Below are positions 13,201 through 28,200 of a stretch of DNA of 64,000 nucleotides, in pieces. Each line of letters starts with the position of its first letter. Positions within the stretch are counted from its first letter, which is position 1. The DNA comes from Reticulitermes lucifugus (Eukaryota; Arthropoda; Insecta; Blattodea; Rhinotermitidae): positions 1-64,000 of the forward strand of contig JAKCWW010000499.1 of assembly GCA_026260175.1 (NCBI GenBank), written 5' to 3'. The notes beneath the pieces are model-generated. The model made no database searches, was not told the origin of the DNA, and saw nothing but the letters and a program-made list of their open reading frames with translations. The translations under genes were made by a program, and so were the position numbers.

Positions 13201-16200
13201 ACAGAATTTATGTGGCTCTGTATTGAGTCTAGTGGCGGGTTGTTATGAACATTTAATTGAATTTTTGGTTCCGTGAAAAAGGTCTCTGCCGCTTTGCTAG
13301 CTTAATGACTATTAATAATGTAGAGGTAAGGCAGTCCGGCAAAACTATTTATATTACAAAAACAATAACTTTTGGTTTTTATCATTGCTACATATTTCAC
13401 CCCGATTGGGTCGCCGTCATTATCATCATCGTCAGCATTGAACCAGTCGGGCCGAAACATGTAGCAATTGTATTAAAAAGTTATTTTTTCGTAATAAAAT
13501 AGTTGTGTTGGACTTCGTTGTCTGTATATTATTAATTTACGAAACACAACGGGATGTCTTCTATCACGACTGAATGACTGTTATCTTGTCAAGGCAAACT
13601 CTACTGCATGGAGTTAGTTATTTAGCTTGTTCAAAATCTACTGCTAGACCAAATACGGAATTGGCTGACAGTTCTGCAACACAGATTTCCCCGCAACAAA
13701 GTATCACCAATAGTTCTGACACCTGGTTTTTGTTCGTGAAAGTTGTAGACAGAAATTTGAACTCTCAGAAGATAAACTCACGAACACACGCAGTCAGAAC
13801 ATCAGTCCATTTTCCTTTTAACGCTAACGTAAACCTAGTTAAGAGTTCAGCTCTGAGAATCCTCCTTGTGATAGACTCCCTTTCTTGCCTAATATGCTAC
13901 CCTATACCATTCTGCACCCATCTTTTCTCCTCCTCTTCCCTTTTATTCTTGTGAGATGCATTAGGGGCTATGGACAGACCACACTGTGTGAGTTTCCCAT
14001 AGTATATTAGCAGAGTCCATTAGGATGCCGCAAAGGTGTAATATCAATACTGGATTACACGATGTGGATGGGAGGATCAATATAGGACTAGGCTTGTGCA
14101 CGTTAACATCCAGAGGGTTTGTAAATTTAGGTCATATGCACATTACATTCAATGATAAAGGCACTTTATATTTTTGGACAAAAATAACAATGGGGAAGCT
14201 TCACTTCATACACTGAGTACAGCTAATGAACCCTCCGTCTACAAGTAAAATGATGTCTGGTTGAATTAGATAATGTATTGCTAAGAAAACAAAATGCGAA
14301 TTCATCCATTCCAGTAATTCAGAAACGTGTTGCTTTGCATACTGATTATACGTTTCAAAGGCCCAGTCCTTAGTCCCAAAATCCCAGTAGCTCCTTCAGT
14401 GCTGAGGTAGATAGTTCATTTTACGGCCATGCGCACTATATCTTCAAAGTAAAAGTTTGTATTATTTCTCCATCTACGCCTAGATAGCCCCAGTGATCTC
14501 TCCTCTTGAAGTTTCTTGATTAAAATGCTTTTCCTATGGTTTCGTAGAGTGTTCTGAATTTCCGTAGAATCATAAACGTCTTGAAAAAAATTGTAATTAA
14601 TTAGGTTAAAACCATCCCAAAAGTTGCATCGTAATTTATGAAAACGTGAAAGTTCTTCAACCAAATAGCTTGTCAGTTCCAATATAATTTATATCAATTG
14701 TAAATTGCGTTTGCAGATCATACTACGTGCTTCTCACCCAATAACTGCGAATAACATTTCTACCAAAGACATTTATCCTGATAAATTATTCCCATATAAT
14801 AGCTTGCCTGACTTCAACGCGAGAAACCTCGCCATTTTCTTCTGTTGCTCTAAGGTAGAAATGGATCTAGACAGTTACGTGGAAAATGGTACGACTTGCG
14901 TTCTGAAAATTCCTAGATCGACTCCTGTGAGTGACTTTCGTAAGCGAGAATTTTATATTTTTCACAGTTTATCCAGGCAAATCATGGGACGGTGCTAAAA
15001 ATTAAATATGCTTTAACTCACCGTTCATTCTTAATCATCCTGATCTCACAGTTGGACAGTACATACATACATACATACATACATACATACATACATACAT
15101 ACATACATACACTTGTCATAGCATCGTTACGAACGGAACATTCACTAATTTTCGTACACCTCGAGTTCATAATAACGACGCTACATCAACACTAGCATCT
15201 TTTAGAACTTCCTAGGCTAGACCGTTTCACTTCTGAGACTCTGGTGAGTCATGAAGTCGAATTTATTGCTTAAACTTTTATTGTGTTTGTGCTGAGTTTC
15301 CATGGTTTATTCCATTTTACGAGCTCTAAACTCCGTAACAAGAATACGGGAACTAAAACTATTAGTACATATCATTATATGAACGTATTACTGTGTGTAC
15401 TCACGGTAAAGCTTGATGCTGCCGTCAGTGTCTCCCAGCGAGTTCTTGGAGACGCACTTGTACGAGCCGAAGTCTGTTGGACCGACGGAACGAATCGTCA
15501 GTTTCATGTGTACTTTGTAGGCGTTGTCCAGCAACACTGGCTCATACTTGCCACCTGTGGACAACAGAAAATGCTTCCGTTTAGGGACACTACACTAAAC
15601 AGTGGGAAGTAAATAGCGCTGCAAACACTTCGGCGTGTTCTCTTAGCAGATAATGGCTTGTTATATGAACCTACCGATATCGTGACTGGAATTGTTTTAG
15701 ATATTTGCAATAGCAAATTATATTTCATGAAAGGTGGAGTGTATGAAAAATTAAAAATCAACTAGTATAAAATTAAAAATTAACAAATTAATTAATTAAC
15801 AAATATGCTATTTTATGGACAAATGGTTTGCATTCGTGTAGATAACTGTATTTTGTAACTAGATTTTATCAGAAGAAAACAATCTTTTTTTTTCCTGATT
15901 TTCTCAGTAATTTGGAAAGAGTTAGTATGTAAACGTATTGCTATTTACACTGCTATTTACATTGCGTACGTTGTATTTAATTGTTGCATCGTATTAGTGC
16001 TACTCGAGACATTTCGTCGAAGTTCTCTGGTTCTCTTCTGAGAGACGGTACCGCTTTGTGGGGGATCTATCAGTCGTAAATCTTTAACTTTTGCACGGTG
16101 CACAGAGAGAAGTGGAGAAACACCTCGACTCTGAACGGATTCAAATACCGCATCTCAATATTTATACAGTCTGAAATGATATATATGTGTTATACGGCTA

Positions 16201-19200
16201 AGATTCCGCTATAGTTTAATATACTGTCGTCATTAATCTACCTGATCAATCAGACAGTCGATTTTCTAACCAACTCCCTTCTTTGATTAGTCGTTGAATT
16301 TAAAAGACTTTTACTCAAAAACTTAAGCATATAATGTACGATGTTCTCACGGCTGTGTCTTCCTTCAGAAGGCGATTAGCATTTTGCTAGACTGCACGGT
16401 ATCACAAACCGGAAGACCACCATGTAAGTCGTGAATATGTTTTTGTAATATCTTTTATATTCTCGGTTATTTAATATGATTCTGAATTTTACACGATTTT
16501 CGTTTGTTAGTAAACATCAGAGGCTCCTTTTACGACGATGTTTCCTCTTTTGCCCTCATCCTATTTTGTTTCCTTTTAATTATTTAGCGGAAGGAAATTG
16601 GATACAGCCCAGTCGAAGCAGTTTTACAATTGACGTTTCGCAGATTTCTCTTGTAGCTACTGAAAGAAACCATGAGAGAAATTTAACATATCTGTCATAA
16701 GTAGGAATTCCGGGTAGAAGTCATAACCTTTAGTTGCCTAATGCAGTTCTCCAGTTGCACAAGTTTGGCCTTGTGTTATTGAGATCAGTATTGAGTCTTA
16801 AAAATCACATAAATACAGATGTTATGTTTTATAACGTGAATTGCGTACTCCTTTCCAATTATAAATATGACGCTTCAGTATTAGGAACGAGACAGAAGAG
16901 ATTTTTAACGAGGGAAAAGTGTACTTACACAGTAGCGAAGCAAAGTATGATTGCAACAAAACAATACAGTACTCTGTTTCAATATACGGTCCCGTAATTT
17001 ACACTGACTGACGGAAAAATCATAATCACCGTAATTTATTTTAAGTGCATGAATCTTCCATATTGGTATGTTCCCCTAATATAAACAATATGAAATTTTC
17101 AAGCAACGTATGTCTTAAAGTTCATTTCTTGTCCCAAAGCCAGCGATGGCACTTACCCTGCGCAAGGGGACCTGACGACAGGAAGCTTCAAACATTTTCC
17201 TCATCAGTTATGCAAAGAAGTGTTCAAGTCTCTTCCTGCATTTGTGTCAGCCACTCTCATAAATGATTCGCAAATCCCGTAATGAAAATAGATGGTATCA
17301 AATTATTCGCCGACATTCGCGGATATTTTATACGTTGTTATTTTAAGTACAATTCTGAGAAAACCAACTCTGCTTGTAATGCTACTCCACATGTTTCCCT
17401 TAAAACTTGTCAAATTTCAACTATCTTCTTTAACGTACCATCCACTTCAAACGAAAATAGTTTATGAGAAACGGTGCAGGCGATTGTTCCAGCTGCGTCA
17501 TTACTAGCCACGTTAAATACACGTACACGTCTGGAAGAAATGGACGGGACACGTGAAGAAATGTTTTAAGTAAAACAAAATATATGAAATGAAGTAAAGG
17601 GATTCTGATACGTAAATATTTGTACTCATTAGTTCATATTTAAATGTTTGAGTTACATTACGATTAACTGGGACCAATTTCTCAACGTTGGTAGGTACGA
17701 TCAGTTCATTATCACATTGTAACACGCTGTATACAGCAGCAGTCCCTCTTTCTCTGTTTTCTCGATGTATATCGTCTGAAACCTAATTCGTGAATCTATT
17801 ATGCACACAATTTCTATGGAATGAGTGATGTTATCATTATTTTAATAGCCTTTAGAGGTCAAAATGTAATTCTGTCTAACCTGGCTGCTGTATTAATTTA
17901 CGTACATGACAGATTTTTGAGCTGATTTTAAAAGCATTTCAGTAATATTGCGAATATGAAATATCCGCTTCCTTCTGTACAGATGTGCTGCTGCAGTGTG
18001 GGCCAGACAGGTATTACAGTCTTCACATTTTCCGACATCACACAGTTTACAACGCCTTGCCATGATGATAAACACCAGAACTATAGAGTCGAGTTCAGAG
18101 GAGTGAAATCCGTGCATTGACAATTCAGTGTTTTGCAGAATCTCCCTTACAGTTGTGATGTATAGGAACTATATTTTGTTATGCCTTATATATTTTGAGG
18201 AACGAAGGTTTGCACGCTTGTTGGCAGTATCTGTAATGCGGAAGTGTTCATTATAGGTGATTAAACGGGATATATTTTTAACGAAAATATCCAAAACATT
18301 TCTTGGTATCATGTTCGCCATAAAATTCTAGAGGGCATGGAGAACTGCATGTCAAATGCTTATTTAGAAACTTTGTTCATATAATATAAGCTTGCTGTAT
18401 TTACGTTTGAAGGAAGCTAATGAACTTCAGCCCAGAACATGAATAGGTGTATAAATTTGCAAAATCTAACCAGAATTACAGCATGACTAAAACAGTAGCT
18501 TTTGAGAGAAAGATGAAAGTCGTTGTCTTATACTGGAGTAGAAGTCACGACATCTAGACAGTACAGAACCGTGGGGAACAGAAATACACCCTAAGAGCTA
18601 ATTTTCTACTTAAGATCCAAGTCGTCTGGGATTTCAACGCTGTGTCGTCCGGCAGATACAGTAGTTAGCTTGGACTTATTAGATCTTGTATCTGGGATGT
18701 TGGGCCATGTTGACTGAGAACGACGCGGCGTGACAACCCACAAGGCTCGGAACTCCTTTAAAGCGTTATGAGAGACTTAAATCTCGCAAGATTTGCTGTA
18801 GTTATACGTATACTTGCGCTTACTTTTGCAAATAATAATTTGAAATAACTCAAATAGAATTCATATCAATAATACAGGTATCTTCGCTGACCTCATTTTT
18901 GTATTCATAACTGTAGTACAGATATCTTCGCTGACCTCATTTATGTATTCATACAAACAGTACATATATTTTCAAAGACCTCATTTTCGTAATCGTATCA
19001 ACAGCACATATATTTTCGGACCTCATTTTTGTATTCATATCAACAGTACATCTTCACTGACTCTGTATTTTTACTCGACAGTTAATCTGCTGAAGGCCAA
19101 CATCCCATTTGTTTCATTTCACGTTATTTACATAGAGGTATTTTGTAATAATTTCTGAGCCATATCTGTAGGCTTTACTGTGGATGTTTGTTACATCAAG

Positions 19201-22200
19201 GCCTCTCCTTGCAGTTCCTCACTCATGGCTCTGTTGCTTAATCCCATTATATTTTGTAAAACCTCTGCTTTGTTAACTGACAAAAGATTTTATTTTTTAT
19301 TCTGAACTAAGGCCGTTATTAAAGATAAATATGAGCCCTTAGCCTGACGCATGCTTACGTTGAGATTTTTGTTTCAATTTTCATGAGATTTTTCTTACTA
19401 AACTCCACAGTAATGTAGAAGGCTTGGTAGTAAAGCTCTTTTCTGGCTCAAGGACACACGTGTCTCTCGCGTGTCCGGATTCTGTCCCTTGGAGGAAAAA
19501 TAAATTTTTAGTGTAGAAAGTCACTGAGCAATGAAAAGCAGTTTAAGATAATCATGCCTAGAAACAGATTATATTACATTCTGTGTAATAATATAAAGTT
19601 ACTTCTGAGGTTAGCTCTAGGATTAAAGAAGTATAAGGGATGGAAGATAAAACCCTACGCATTTTTTAAACTCAAGGCTAAATTGGGATAAACAGTCGAC
19701 TTCACTCTGCGTTTGTATTTACACGATGGAAGTCATTCAGTGTCAACCACTGGAATTGGGGCGTGTTGGGTTACAAAGGCGTTGCGAATGTGGCGGTTAG
19801 GTCTTTAAAGCAGAGTGCTAATGTATGCGTGCTACTCGCGTTGAAAGTCAGAAAATCTGCATTTTGCACACGTGCTTTATTTATGAGCTTAATACAGTTC
19901 TCAGAATAAAGAGAGATTATTTCCCTAAGCAACATTACTCCTCGTGTATATCAGTTTATTCTTGACATTCTTGACGGAGCCTCTTGAACTGCAGTGGTTA
20001 TATAGTGGTAAATGGGGAATGTGATCGTTTTGAATGATGAACTGCGAAAGATTTGGACTGATTAGGTTCTGTTCGTGTTCAATGTATATCTTCATTTGTA
20101 TTAACCATTTGGGGTCCGAATTATTGTTATGATTTCCAGCAGTCTGGGACAAATGAATGTTCCAAAGATTCCTAATCTACAAACTTTAAAAGCAGCCACT
20201 AGACAACAAGAGCTCAGGGAAAATCTAAATAAAACACTGCAAAATAACGTGTCTACTTGAGCTGGACATTGGACCTGGTGCAGATGTGCCATTGAGCTTA
20301 ACTCGACACTACACCGATAAGGGTTAAGGTTCCGAGAAATGCAACAATTACCTTGCGCTATGATGTCTCCTTTCTCTCTTGTCCAGTAGTTTATGGACTT
20401 CGGATAAGCTTCTGAATGGCAATCAAGGGTCATCTGCTGACCTTCATGAGCTCCGACTAATTGGTTCTGAATCCATATCATCGGCGGAACTGAAAAAACA
20501 GGAAGTGTTTAAATGCGTTCGACTTACAGAATCACATAGGTTAAATCCTTTGTCCATTTGTTAATGATCCCGTAGATATCCACATACTCGTATATGCAGT
20601 TGCACAGTGCTTACTGTTGCAAGTCGGGGAAAATTGGCACACTCGTTTGAAATAAACATATCACCCTTGGTACTACATAGACCCTTACCGAAAATATACA
20701 GTCTTAGACTGGGTAGGAAAAGTGCGATCACCGGGCATATTCTATACATAGGAACACTTCATAATGGGGGTCCTTCACCAAAACCCATTACAGTCACTAA
20801 CTCTGCTAACTGTTCTTCAGGTCTCGCAATTTATTAGCATCACAGTTGAACACTTAAGGGTGAGGTTATTTTCACGGTGATAAAAAACGAAATTTGTGCC
20901 TTTAGTACGTAGTCACGAGCGTTACGGTGAGTCTGTCTGTTGCCTTCTTCGTCAGCGTTGAAAGTTTCTGCGGTCTTTCATATCTGAGAATCTCAAGGTA
21001 GCGAGTATAAGGATTATGGCTTGTTATGTGACGTGGTGCATTTTGGTAGATAGGTACAAAAGTTTCGGTGGAACGTTGTACCTCCGTCTTTGGAATGTAA
21101 ACGGCAGCCCTGCAGATGCATTGGGATTCCCCGAAACGCTCGTGCGGTATTTATTTACATGACGTCACAACCCAGCTGAGCGTAATCTTGATTGTTTATA
21201 CTCCGTCTGGTAAGCTTCTGCCAAACTACGCAGTGTTATAACTTAGAATACGACAGTGTTAATGAGTTTCGGAGGTGGCAGGTTCACGTCTAGCGCCGCG
21301 GTGCATGTGGAACATAAACAAGATTTCCATATGGGTGCACCGCGACGTGAGTGAGCTGGACGTGTTGGGAGACAACTCAGCACATAACTCAGATCCTTCA
21401 TTCAGCAGGCGTGTCAACGAATCATCCTCGTTCTGCCGACATGATGTATATAAGAACCCAGAAGAAACACCAATTTATGGATTTTGGGTCTGTTATTCTC
21501 CAAACAAATGCCGTCAATACAGTAAATACAGTATGATTCATATAAAAGTTACTAAAATACGAAAATATGTAGATATTTTAGGCGGTCAGGCTAAATTCTC
21601 AGGACTTAACAGATACGTACAATGCACAATGAGCATGATCCGTTTGCTGACTGTGGGAGGAACGCCATTTGACGCGATGCACAGGTACGCCCCCATATGC
21701 AGGCGGTTCACTCTGGTGATGTTGAACACAGGGCCTTCCACACTAGCCACTGAAAGCAAGAGTAATAACCATAATGACATCTGATATTGTGTGAAAGGTA
21801 AAGCAATCCCATTACAGGCCTGGACAGGCCCTTAGGGTTCCAGGAAGTTGAGGCTCCCAGATTTCTAGACAATTGGCACATGGAGGTGGTAAGGTTGTCA
21901 GCCTTACGCACCGGCCGCGTTTACCCCCTAGGAAATATTCCTGGTACTCATTTCTGTTAGAGGCTGAGTCGACCCCAGGGTCATAGTGCGACCGAAACGA
22001 TTGTGTCAATGAAAAATTCCAATGTATGATATTGTGTAGTAACACCAAATACACAGAAACCGCTATGTATATGTATATGTAGACAGAATTTTATTAACCG
22101 TTTCAAAGCCGTTCATAACGTACATCGATTAGAAACACATGCATAGTCTGAAATTATTAGGATTTGTTGAGATAGGTGCAAGAATCGTCATTCCTCTGTA

Positions 22201-25200
22201 GCTAAACCTAATTGCAGCCCTTTTGAACAATATAATTAATAGTTACAAAGACTTATATAAGGAAGTGATAAATGTAAAGAGATCGAGGATTTGGTTTGAA
22301 TATCCATGAATGAAAATCCCAATTAATAGCTTTACATACCAGTTGCGGGGCTTCGTGGTTTGAGTTCTTCAAATATTATTCGGGTCTTAAAATCTAGGAA
22401 AATGTGGTGGGTAGGGCATGTGGCTTATTTGGGGGGGGGGGAAATAAATGCGCACATGCTTTTGGTTTAGACACGTGACAGCAATATATCAGTGCAAGAC
22501 CCAGAAGTAGATAGGAAGATAATATTGATATTAAAGGTTTATTAAAGGAATCAGATGAGCATTTGTCGTGAGATAAATTTTATTATATGTAACATTGATG
22601 TATTGCGTATAACAACGTATTTGCGATTTGCGTTTAGTATGCTGCGTATGTCTGTGTGTGTGTGATAATTTTGAACAAACCTAACACACCCGCACACTTC
22701 AGCTGACAGTACAGAAAACAGGGCTAAACAAAGGTTTTCGTGGTACGAGTATGTCGTTCTCACCAAAACCATGACACTGATTGGTTTAATTGGGCATGCT
22801 GCATGTTGTTGTGCGTGAATACTCACGGTTCAGCTCTGCTGCATTTTCCTTTTTCATTCCGCTATCTCTTTTTATCTTACCGTCATTCCTCCCTCCAAAA
22901 TGGAATCCCCGACTGAGCGTATACCATGCGGCGAATTTACCTATTATACGCATGGCTGACGTGGGCACTTTTTAAAATAATGCCATGTGACCAGTGATCA
23001 TCAGTGTGCATACTACAAATTATCCACAACCATGAATTTACAAGAGCGATGAGTTATCGAGGGAAATAGGGAAAAGCAAAGGTTTGAAGGGAGTAAGAGA
23101 CAGAGGGTGGAATTGATGTTTCCAATCAAATTGTAATTAGGGAGGGAGCAATCAGAGGGAAGAGGGCAGTATGGGTTAAATTCAGCAGGTGCATTAGGTA
23201 ACATGGGAAGTTAGGAAGAGAGTTTAAAGAGGAGGGTGACTACGATGGTGAACAAAGCTGACCGCTTGCCACTGGAGGGTGACAGATGATTGCGTTTAAT
23301 CGATCACTGTACACACCGAGTAAGCGGAGCAGTCGAGCTGCTGGGATCAAAGGCAGAGGTCCCGCAACCCGCATCATACTGAAACTCATTGATGTGATAA
23401 TGCACTGAACTCCACCAGGCTCTCAGAATTCTCTGTATGTTTCGGAACAGTATGCATAATGTGTAAGATAAATGTTTATGATAGTGGCAGCAAGTGAAAA
23501 GAGACAGTAAAAGTAATTATGAAAAAATTGAGAGCACGATGACAGTTTGCAGTTCAGACAGTAATTTAATTATTTCGTATAAGAGTTCAGGATCACAGAA
23601 CATTCCTGTTCAGGGCATGGTTCGGGATGCCATTGCAAAAATTAAATAAGGCAGACAGTTTATAGTGTACATTACACGTGAAATGTATTTAGACCCTGGA
23701 GGAAGGATGAAAAGGAAGACTATAAAAATGCATAATGAGGAGTGTCATGGTTTGTACTCATCGCAAAATGCAGCTAATCCAGTTCGCAGCAGAACCGTTA
23801 TCAGTCGATAGTATGATGAGCACAGCATGACTTATATGCCGCGTCTGATCTCAGTGTGTGCAGCACATTGTGTCAATCGGCGTCTTAGTCACACGTTCGA
23901 GCTTCATGCGCAGCATGTAACGTGCGTGAATTGTGTTTTGAGGTTTGTGAACGCAGGTACAGTGCTACTCAAGAGTCTCTTTTTATTGCGAAAGTAAATT
24001 GTATTTGTTCGTGACTATACAGCGCAGTGCAATCCAGAGGAATTTTGTGGAAACCTATATGAGGAAGACGTCCTATAAAACGTATCGTAGCAGATTTATA
24101 AGACGCTTTCCAGTTGTTTCAGTTTCTTCGAAATCAACAGTATATCGACTGGTGAAAAAATTTAGAATAATATGTTCTTGTTAAAGAAGAAGTCCGAGCA
24201 ATTACTACGCGTTCTTTTCGAAGAAAAGTTAACTGATACCGGAGCGGTATTAGAAACATCTCTACGAAAATCTTTGAGACGCTTATCCCAGGAAGTCTGT
24301 ATCCAAGTAATCTTAAACGCAGCCACAAAACTGCTTCGTTTGAAACCATAAAATTTCGTAGACTTACAAGAACTTCAGTCTTCTGTTTCATACAGTGCGG
24401 TTTTATAACTGGTTCTGTGCAACAGTTTGGTACTGAAGTCGACCCATTGCTAGCCCACTGCAAAATGAGATTACTTAAATGGTCACGTTAATAATCAAAA
24501 TAATACATACGCTAGTGTTCGGCAGGTAATCCACACGCACACGGAGAGGACGAACTCAAAGAAATCATCAAGGGTGCATCTTCCGAAATTTCTAGACAAG
24601 AACTGCAGTTTTTAACACTTCATTCGTTAATGCAGATCGTATGAACAGATTTTTACATTCTGTGGGCGGGTTCCGCTTTAAACTAGACATCCTGTATTTT
24701 TAGAGCGATAAAATAAAATATGATATGGGCGGGTCATGCTGCACGCGTGGGAGGGAAAAGAAGCACATAGAATTGTTGTTGGAAGACCTGAAGGAAAGAG
24801 ACTGCTTGAAAGACCAAAGCATAGATTTCAGAGTAAAATTAAAATTGAAATGGATTTTAAAGAAATTGGATGAGAGGGTGTGGACGAGAGCCATCTCATT
24901 CTGGATAGGGACACGTGGCGGGTTTTTTGAATACAGGAATTAACTCTCGAGTTCCATGAACTGCTGGGAATTTTTTGACTAGCTTAGGGAGTATTTACCT
25001 GTTCAAGAAAGACTCTGATCAGGTTCTTTGTTACTGTTACACTTGGTCTATTGAAAACATGTAATACCAAGTACGTAATTAATACTAAAGAAGGCGTACT
25101 TCAATTTATTAACAAACGATTAATGTTTTTTTGTCATGGAGAAAGTAATAATGTGGTAGATGTTCCCACATTCTGTTACCTAAAACTGCTACCTAGGAGA

Positions 25201-28200
25201 TATATAATGGAATTTAGACTCCTTACATCAAGTACGTACTTGTATGCTCTTATTTATCTAGAAGCTGTGTGACGGCAAGTGCAGTTATCCTTTCACGTCA
25301 CATGTTTGCTGTGTTGCTATCACCACTGCATGACACGTACTCAGGTTGCGCATGCAGGAAACGTCCCCTCGATATGGAAGGCAGCAGCGAATATACTGAG
25401 CAAGCAGCAAGCAGTAAGCAGTGCTGGCCTTATCACAAATCGAATCCGGTCGACCACCGCGAAGCTGGACGCAATGTTGGCCAAGCTATTCTGGCCCAAG
25501 GTGAAAGTTGTGTTGCAAATACAAAGACGATTACGTATATTGTTCAGAGGTGAAAAGCTCTACTGTTGACAGTAAATAATTATTCTTTCTTGGTTTCTTA
25601 AACGTAAACCTATAACGTGCTAGGAATGTAGGAATATGATAAGTAAACATATCGGTACTGAACATGAACATGAACTTTGTGCTTTATGTTCTTATTCTTG
25701 CTGAGAATACTTGGAGGATAATACAGTGAACCGAATGGTCAGGTACGAATTTGAGAAATAAGGAAAGCTTATAATAGAACATTGCTTTGACTTCATTCTT
25801 GGAACACGTAAATTATAAATTGGAGAATAATATTAAATTGGCATGTTAACTTGTATTTATTTATAACTAATTGCACATCATGTAGTCACCATACATGTAT
25901 ATCATGTTACACGGGATGTGCACTGCAGAAAACCTAGTGTTACCGGACACATCACCGAAATTATGTAGTGTGACTCAGCAAATAAATGAATAAATAAATT
26001 ACATTTCACTCCAAAATACAATGACCTACATGTTTCGGGTATCCTTAAGCCATTTTCAGCGAGACCTTTTAACAAAAATGAATTCCGTTTTTGTTAAAAC
26101 CTCTCCCTGAAAACAGCTAAGGATAGCCGAAACATGTAGGAGACTGTATTGTGGAATGATATAATGTATGGTTGCTACCTAATGTAAAATTAGTTGGAAA
26201 TAAATGCAAGTTAAAATATCTATAGCACGGAAAAGATATAATATTAAATTGGCATTTCATTCTCCTTTTGAGACAATAGTGGACACCGAGGTTCTTTCCC
26301 TGGGGGTAAAGCGGCCAGGGTGTGAATTTGACTACTCACCTCCATCCAGTACCAAAGTTAAGAGTGAGTGGATGAGTACCTTTACGTCCCTGCTTTGCGT
26401 CCATGTTGTGCACAGGGACAACTTTACCTTTTAGTTTCCATTATGTTAACGTATTACAGTTGGGGTCCAATATTGCAACTGATTCATTTTAAGTCATTCA
26501 TAAATGGACTTGTAAACTTTGACAAATTACAAAATAACGTGACGATCTAAAGGAAATGTCAAGAAAGCAAAACATATGTGAACCATTGTATTATAATTAA
26601 TGTGCTGAAAACAGCGTACATTTAGGCGTCCAAACACTTCACATGTCGATTGAATAAATGACAAGTGTATGAGAGGGAGTTGGCTGATGTAATAAATTTG
26701 TTACATTGAAGTCAGTCACACGGTACGCAAAGAGTAACAGTTTGTTGTATTTTATCCTGTTAGTGTGTCAATGTGTCAGTGTGTTCGTGCGTGTTATAGT
26801 CTCTCGTAATAACACTTCAAAATGCCATGTTGTCGTGAAATTTATGTGCATATTATGCCATTAGAAGTCACCTTTGTACATTTCAGTTTCCTAAAAACAA
26901 AGTCAGTGTGGCTGGTATACCAAAGTGTTGGCGTGACATCAGTGCGACTTAATGTAAGTTTCTTCTTACATTTTATTAAATAATGTAGATTGAAGATGTT
27001 CAAATTTGATTTTTTTTAGAATCTAAAACAACGTGGTGGCCGCGTAAGACTTACTCATAGCTTCCACTTTTAGAACGAAAAAAGAATAAAGCATTGTAGT
27101 TCTCATTCCTCATTTAGCGTGGAGATGGCTCATAAATGCAAAACTCTGAGGATATATCTGACAGACATAGTCGTGTTCTCCGTTCGTGGAAATAGCGTAG
27201 GTAGTAGCGTAGTGCAAGCAGCATGAGTATTGAAGTCGTAATAAAATACTCGTATTTGCAACGCTACATTTGTGTCTAAGGGCCGGTATTGCTCAGCTAA
27301 TATAGTGGCTAGCTACGCACTGGTTAACTGGATTTGATTTCTGGAAAGGGCCGCAGCTGCTTGTTCAATACACTCGCAGTTTCTTTCTGTATCAGGTGGT
27401 TGTCGCCTCCATCCCCAACCTAAGGATGCGTCATGCTTTAATAACAAGGGAAGCGCTAAACATGGGGTGTGAGAGGATGGCGGAATTTCCCTTTAAACAG
27501 AGCAAGAGATGTAGGTCTACGTATCATATAACACTCAGGTAAAGGTAAAGGTTAGATTGACCCTGTACACACCATGAAGGCATATAAGGGAAAGGAAGCA
27601 TATAGCTCCGCTCATTCTTAACCTCGGCACTAGTTGGTTTTGACTGGTCAGCCTCACACGCCGGCCGCCGTATCCCCGGGAAAGAGCCCCCGGTACCCAT
27701 TGAGAAAGAGGTTGAGTGGGCCTCGTTTGGAAAAGAGAGAGATACTTTGCCTTTGCGGGGATTCGAACAGCCGACCCTCCAGCCCTTAGCCTAGTCATGG
27801 ACGTTACGATATAATCCACTGTGGTCACACTTTTCGTTGCCGTTCACAGTTGCGCACATATTTATAGAACGTTATCACTATTTTTAGAGTGTGGTTATAT
27901 TTTTGTAACGATGTTGTTAGTTTTGTGTCTGTTTAATTTTGTGTTAAATGTATCGGTCACACTGTACCTCAAATTTTCACGCCGTCGGAATATTTTTATT
28001 ACTAAAAACAATATTTCTTACAAAATTTTATAGTATATTCGTAATCTGAATATTAAATTTCATATACCTAGACATAATTAGAGTAATAATTGTTACATAT
28101 TATGATTATACTTTTTTATTTTCCGTAATTAATCATTATTTATGTCGCATGAAGCTGCGAGGCAGATGGTTATCGATTATTATAGATTCGTATTTATTGT

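Larger units (their letters stand above)
8061..15404 (-). other. DIP intron 5 (Ig3 to linker)
   Basis: GT-AG phase-1 intron of about 7.3 kb. It holds a SINE, LINE tail fragments (9.06, 13.03 and 14.4 kb), the 34-bp minisatellite, a foldback palindrome at 13.34-13.50 kb and a CATA microsatellite. No internal gene is supported. A 126-codon frame at 13574-13954 has no recognisable domain. Confidence 0.75.

Noticed and set aside
13574-13954. 126-codon plus-strand frame in DIP intron 5
   Set aside because: No recognisable motif, signal or homologue, and composition like the surrounding DNA; kept only as an open frame.
15283-15612. 109-codon plus-strand frame
   Set aside because: Antisense shadow of the second Ig3 exon.
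21275-21784. 169-codon plus-strand frame, the longest in the window
   Set aside because: It runs antisense across the well-supported Ig2 exon; its length is explained by the exon's lack of stops and no domain is visible.
22431-22441. Eleven-base G run as a regulatory or G4 element
   Set aside because: A single homopolymer inside a decayed LINE fragment, best explained as slippage.
25269-25569. Two overlapping plus-strand frames of about 95 codons
   Set aside because: GC content is locally higher, which lengthens frames; neither translation resembles a known protein and there is no second copy in the window.
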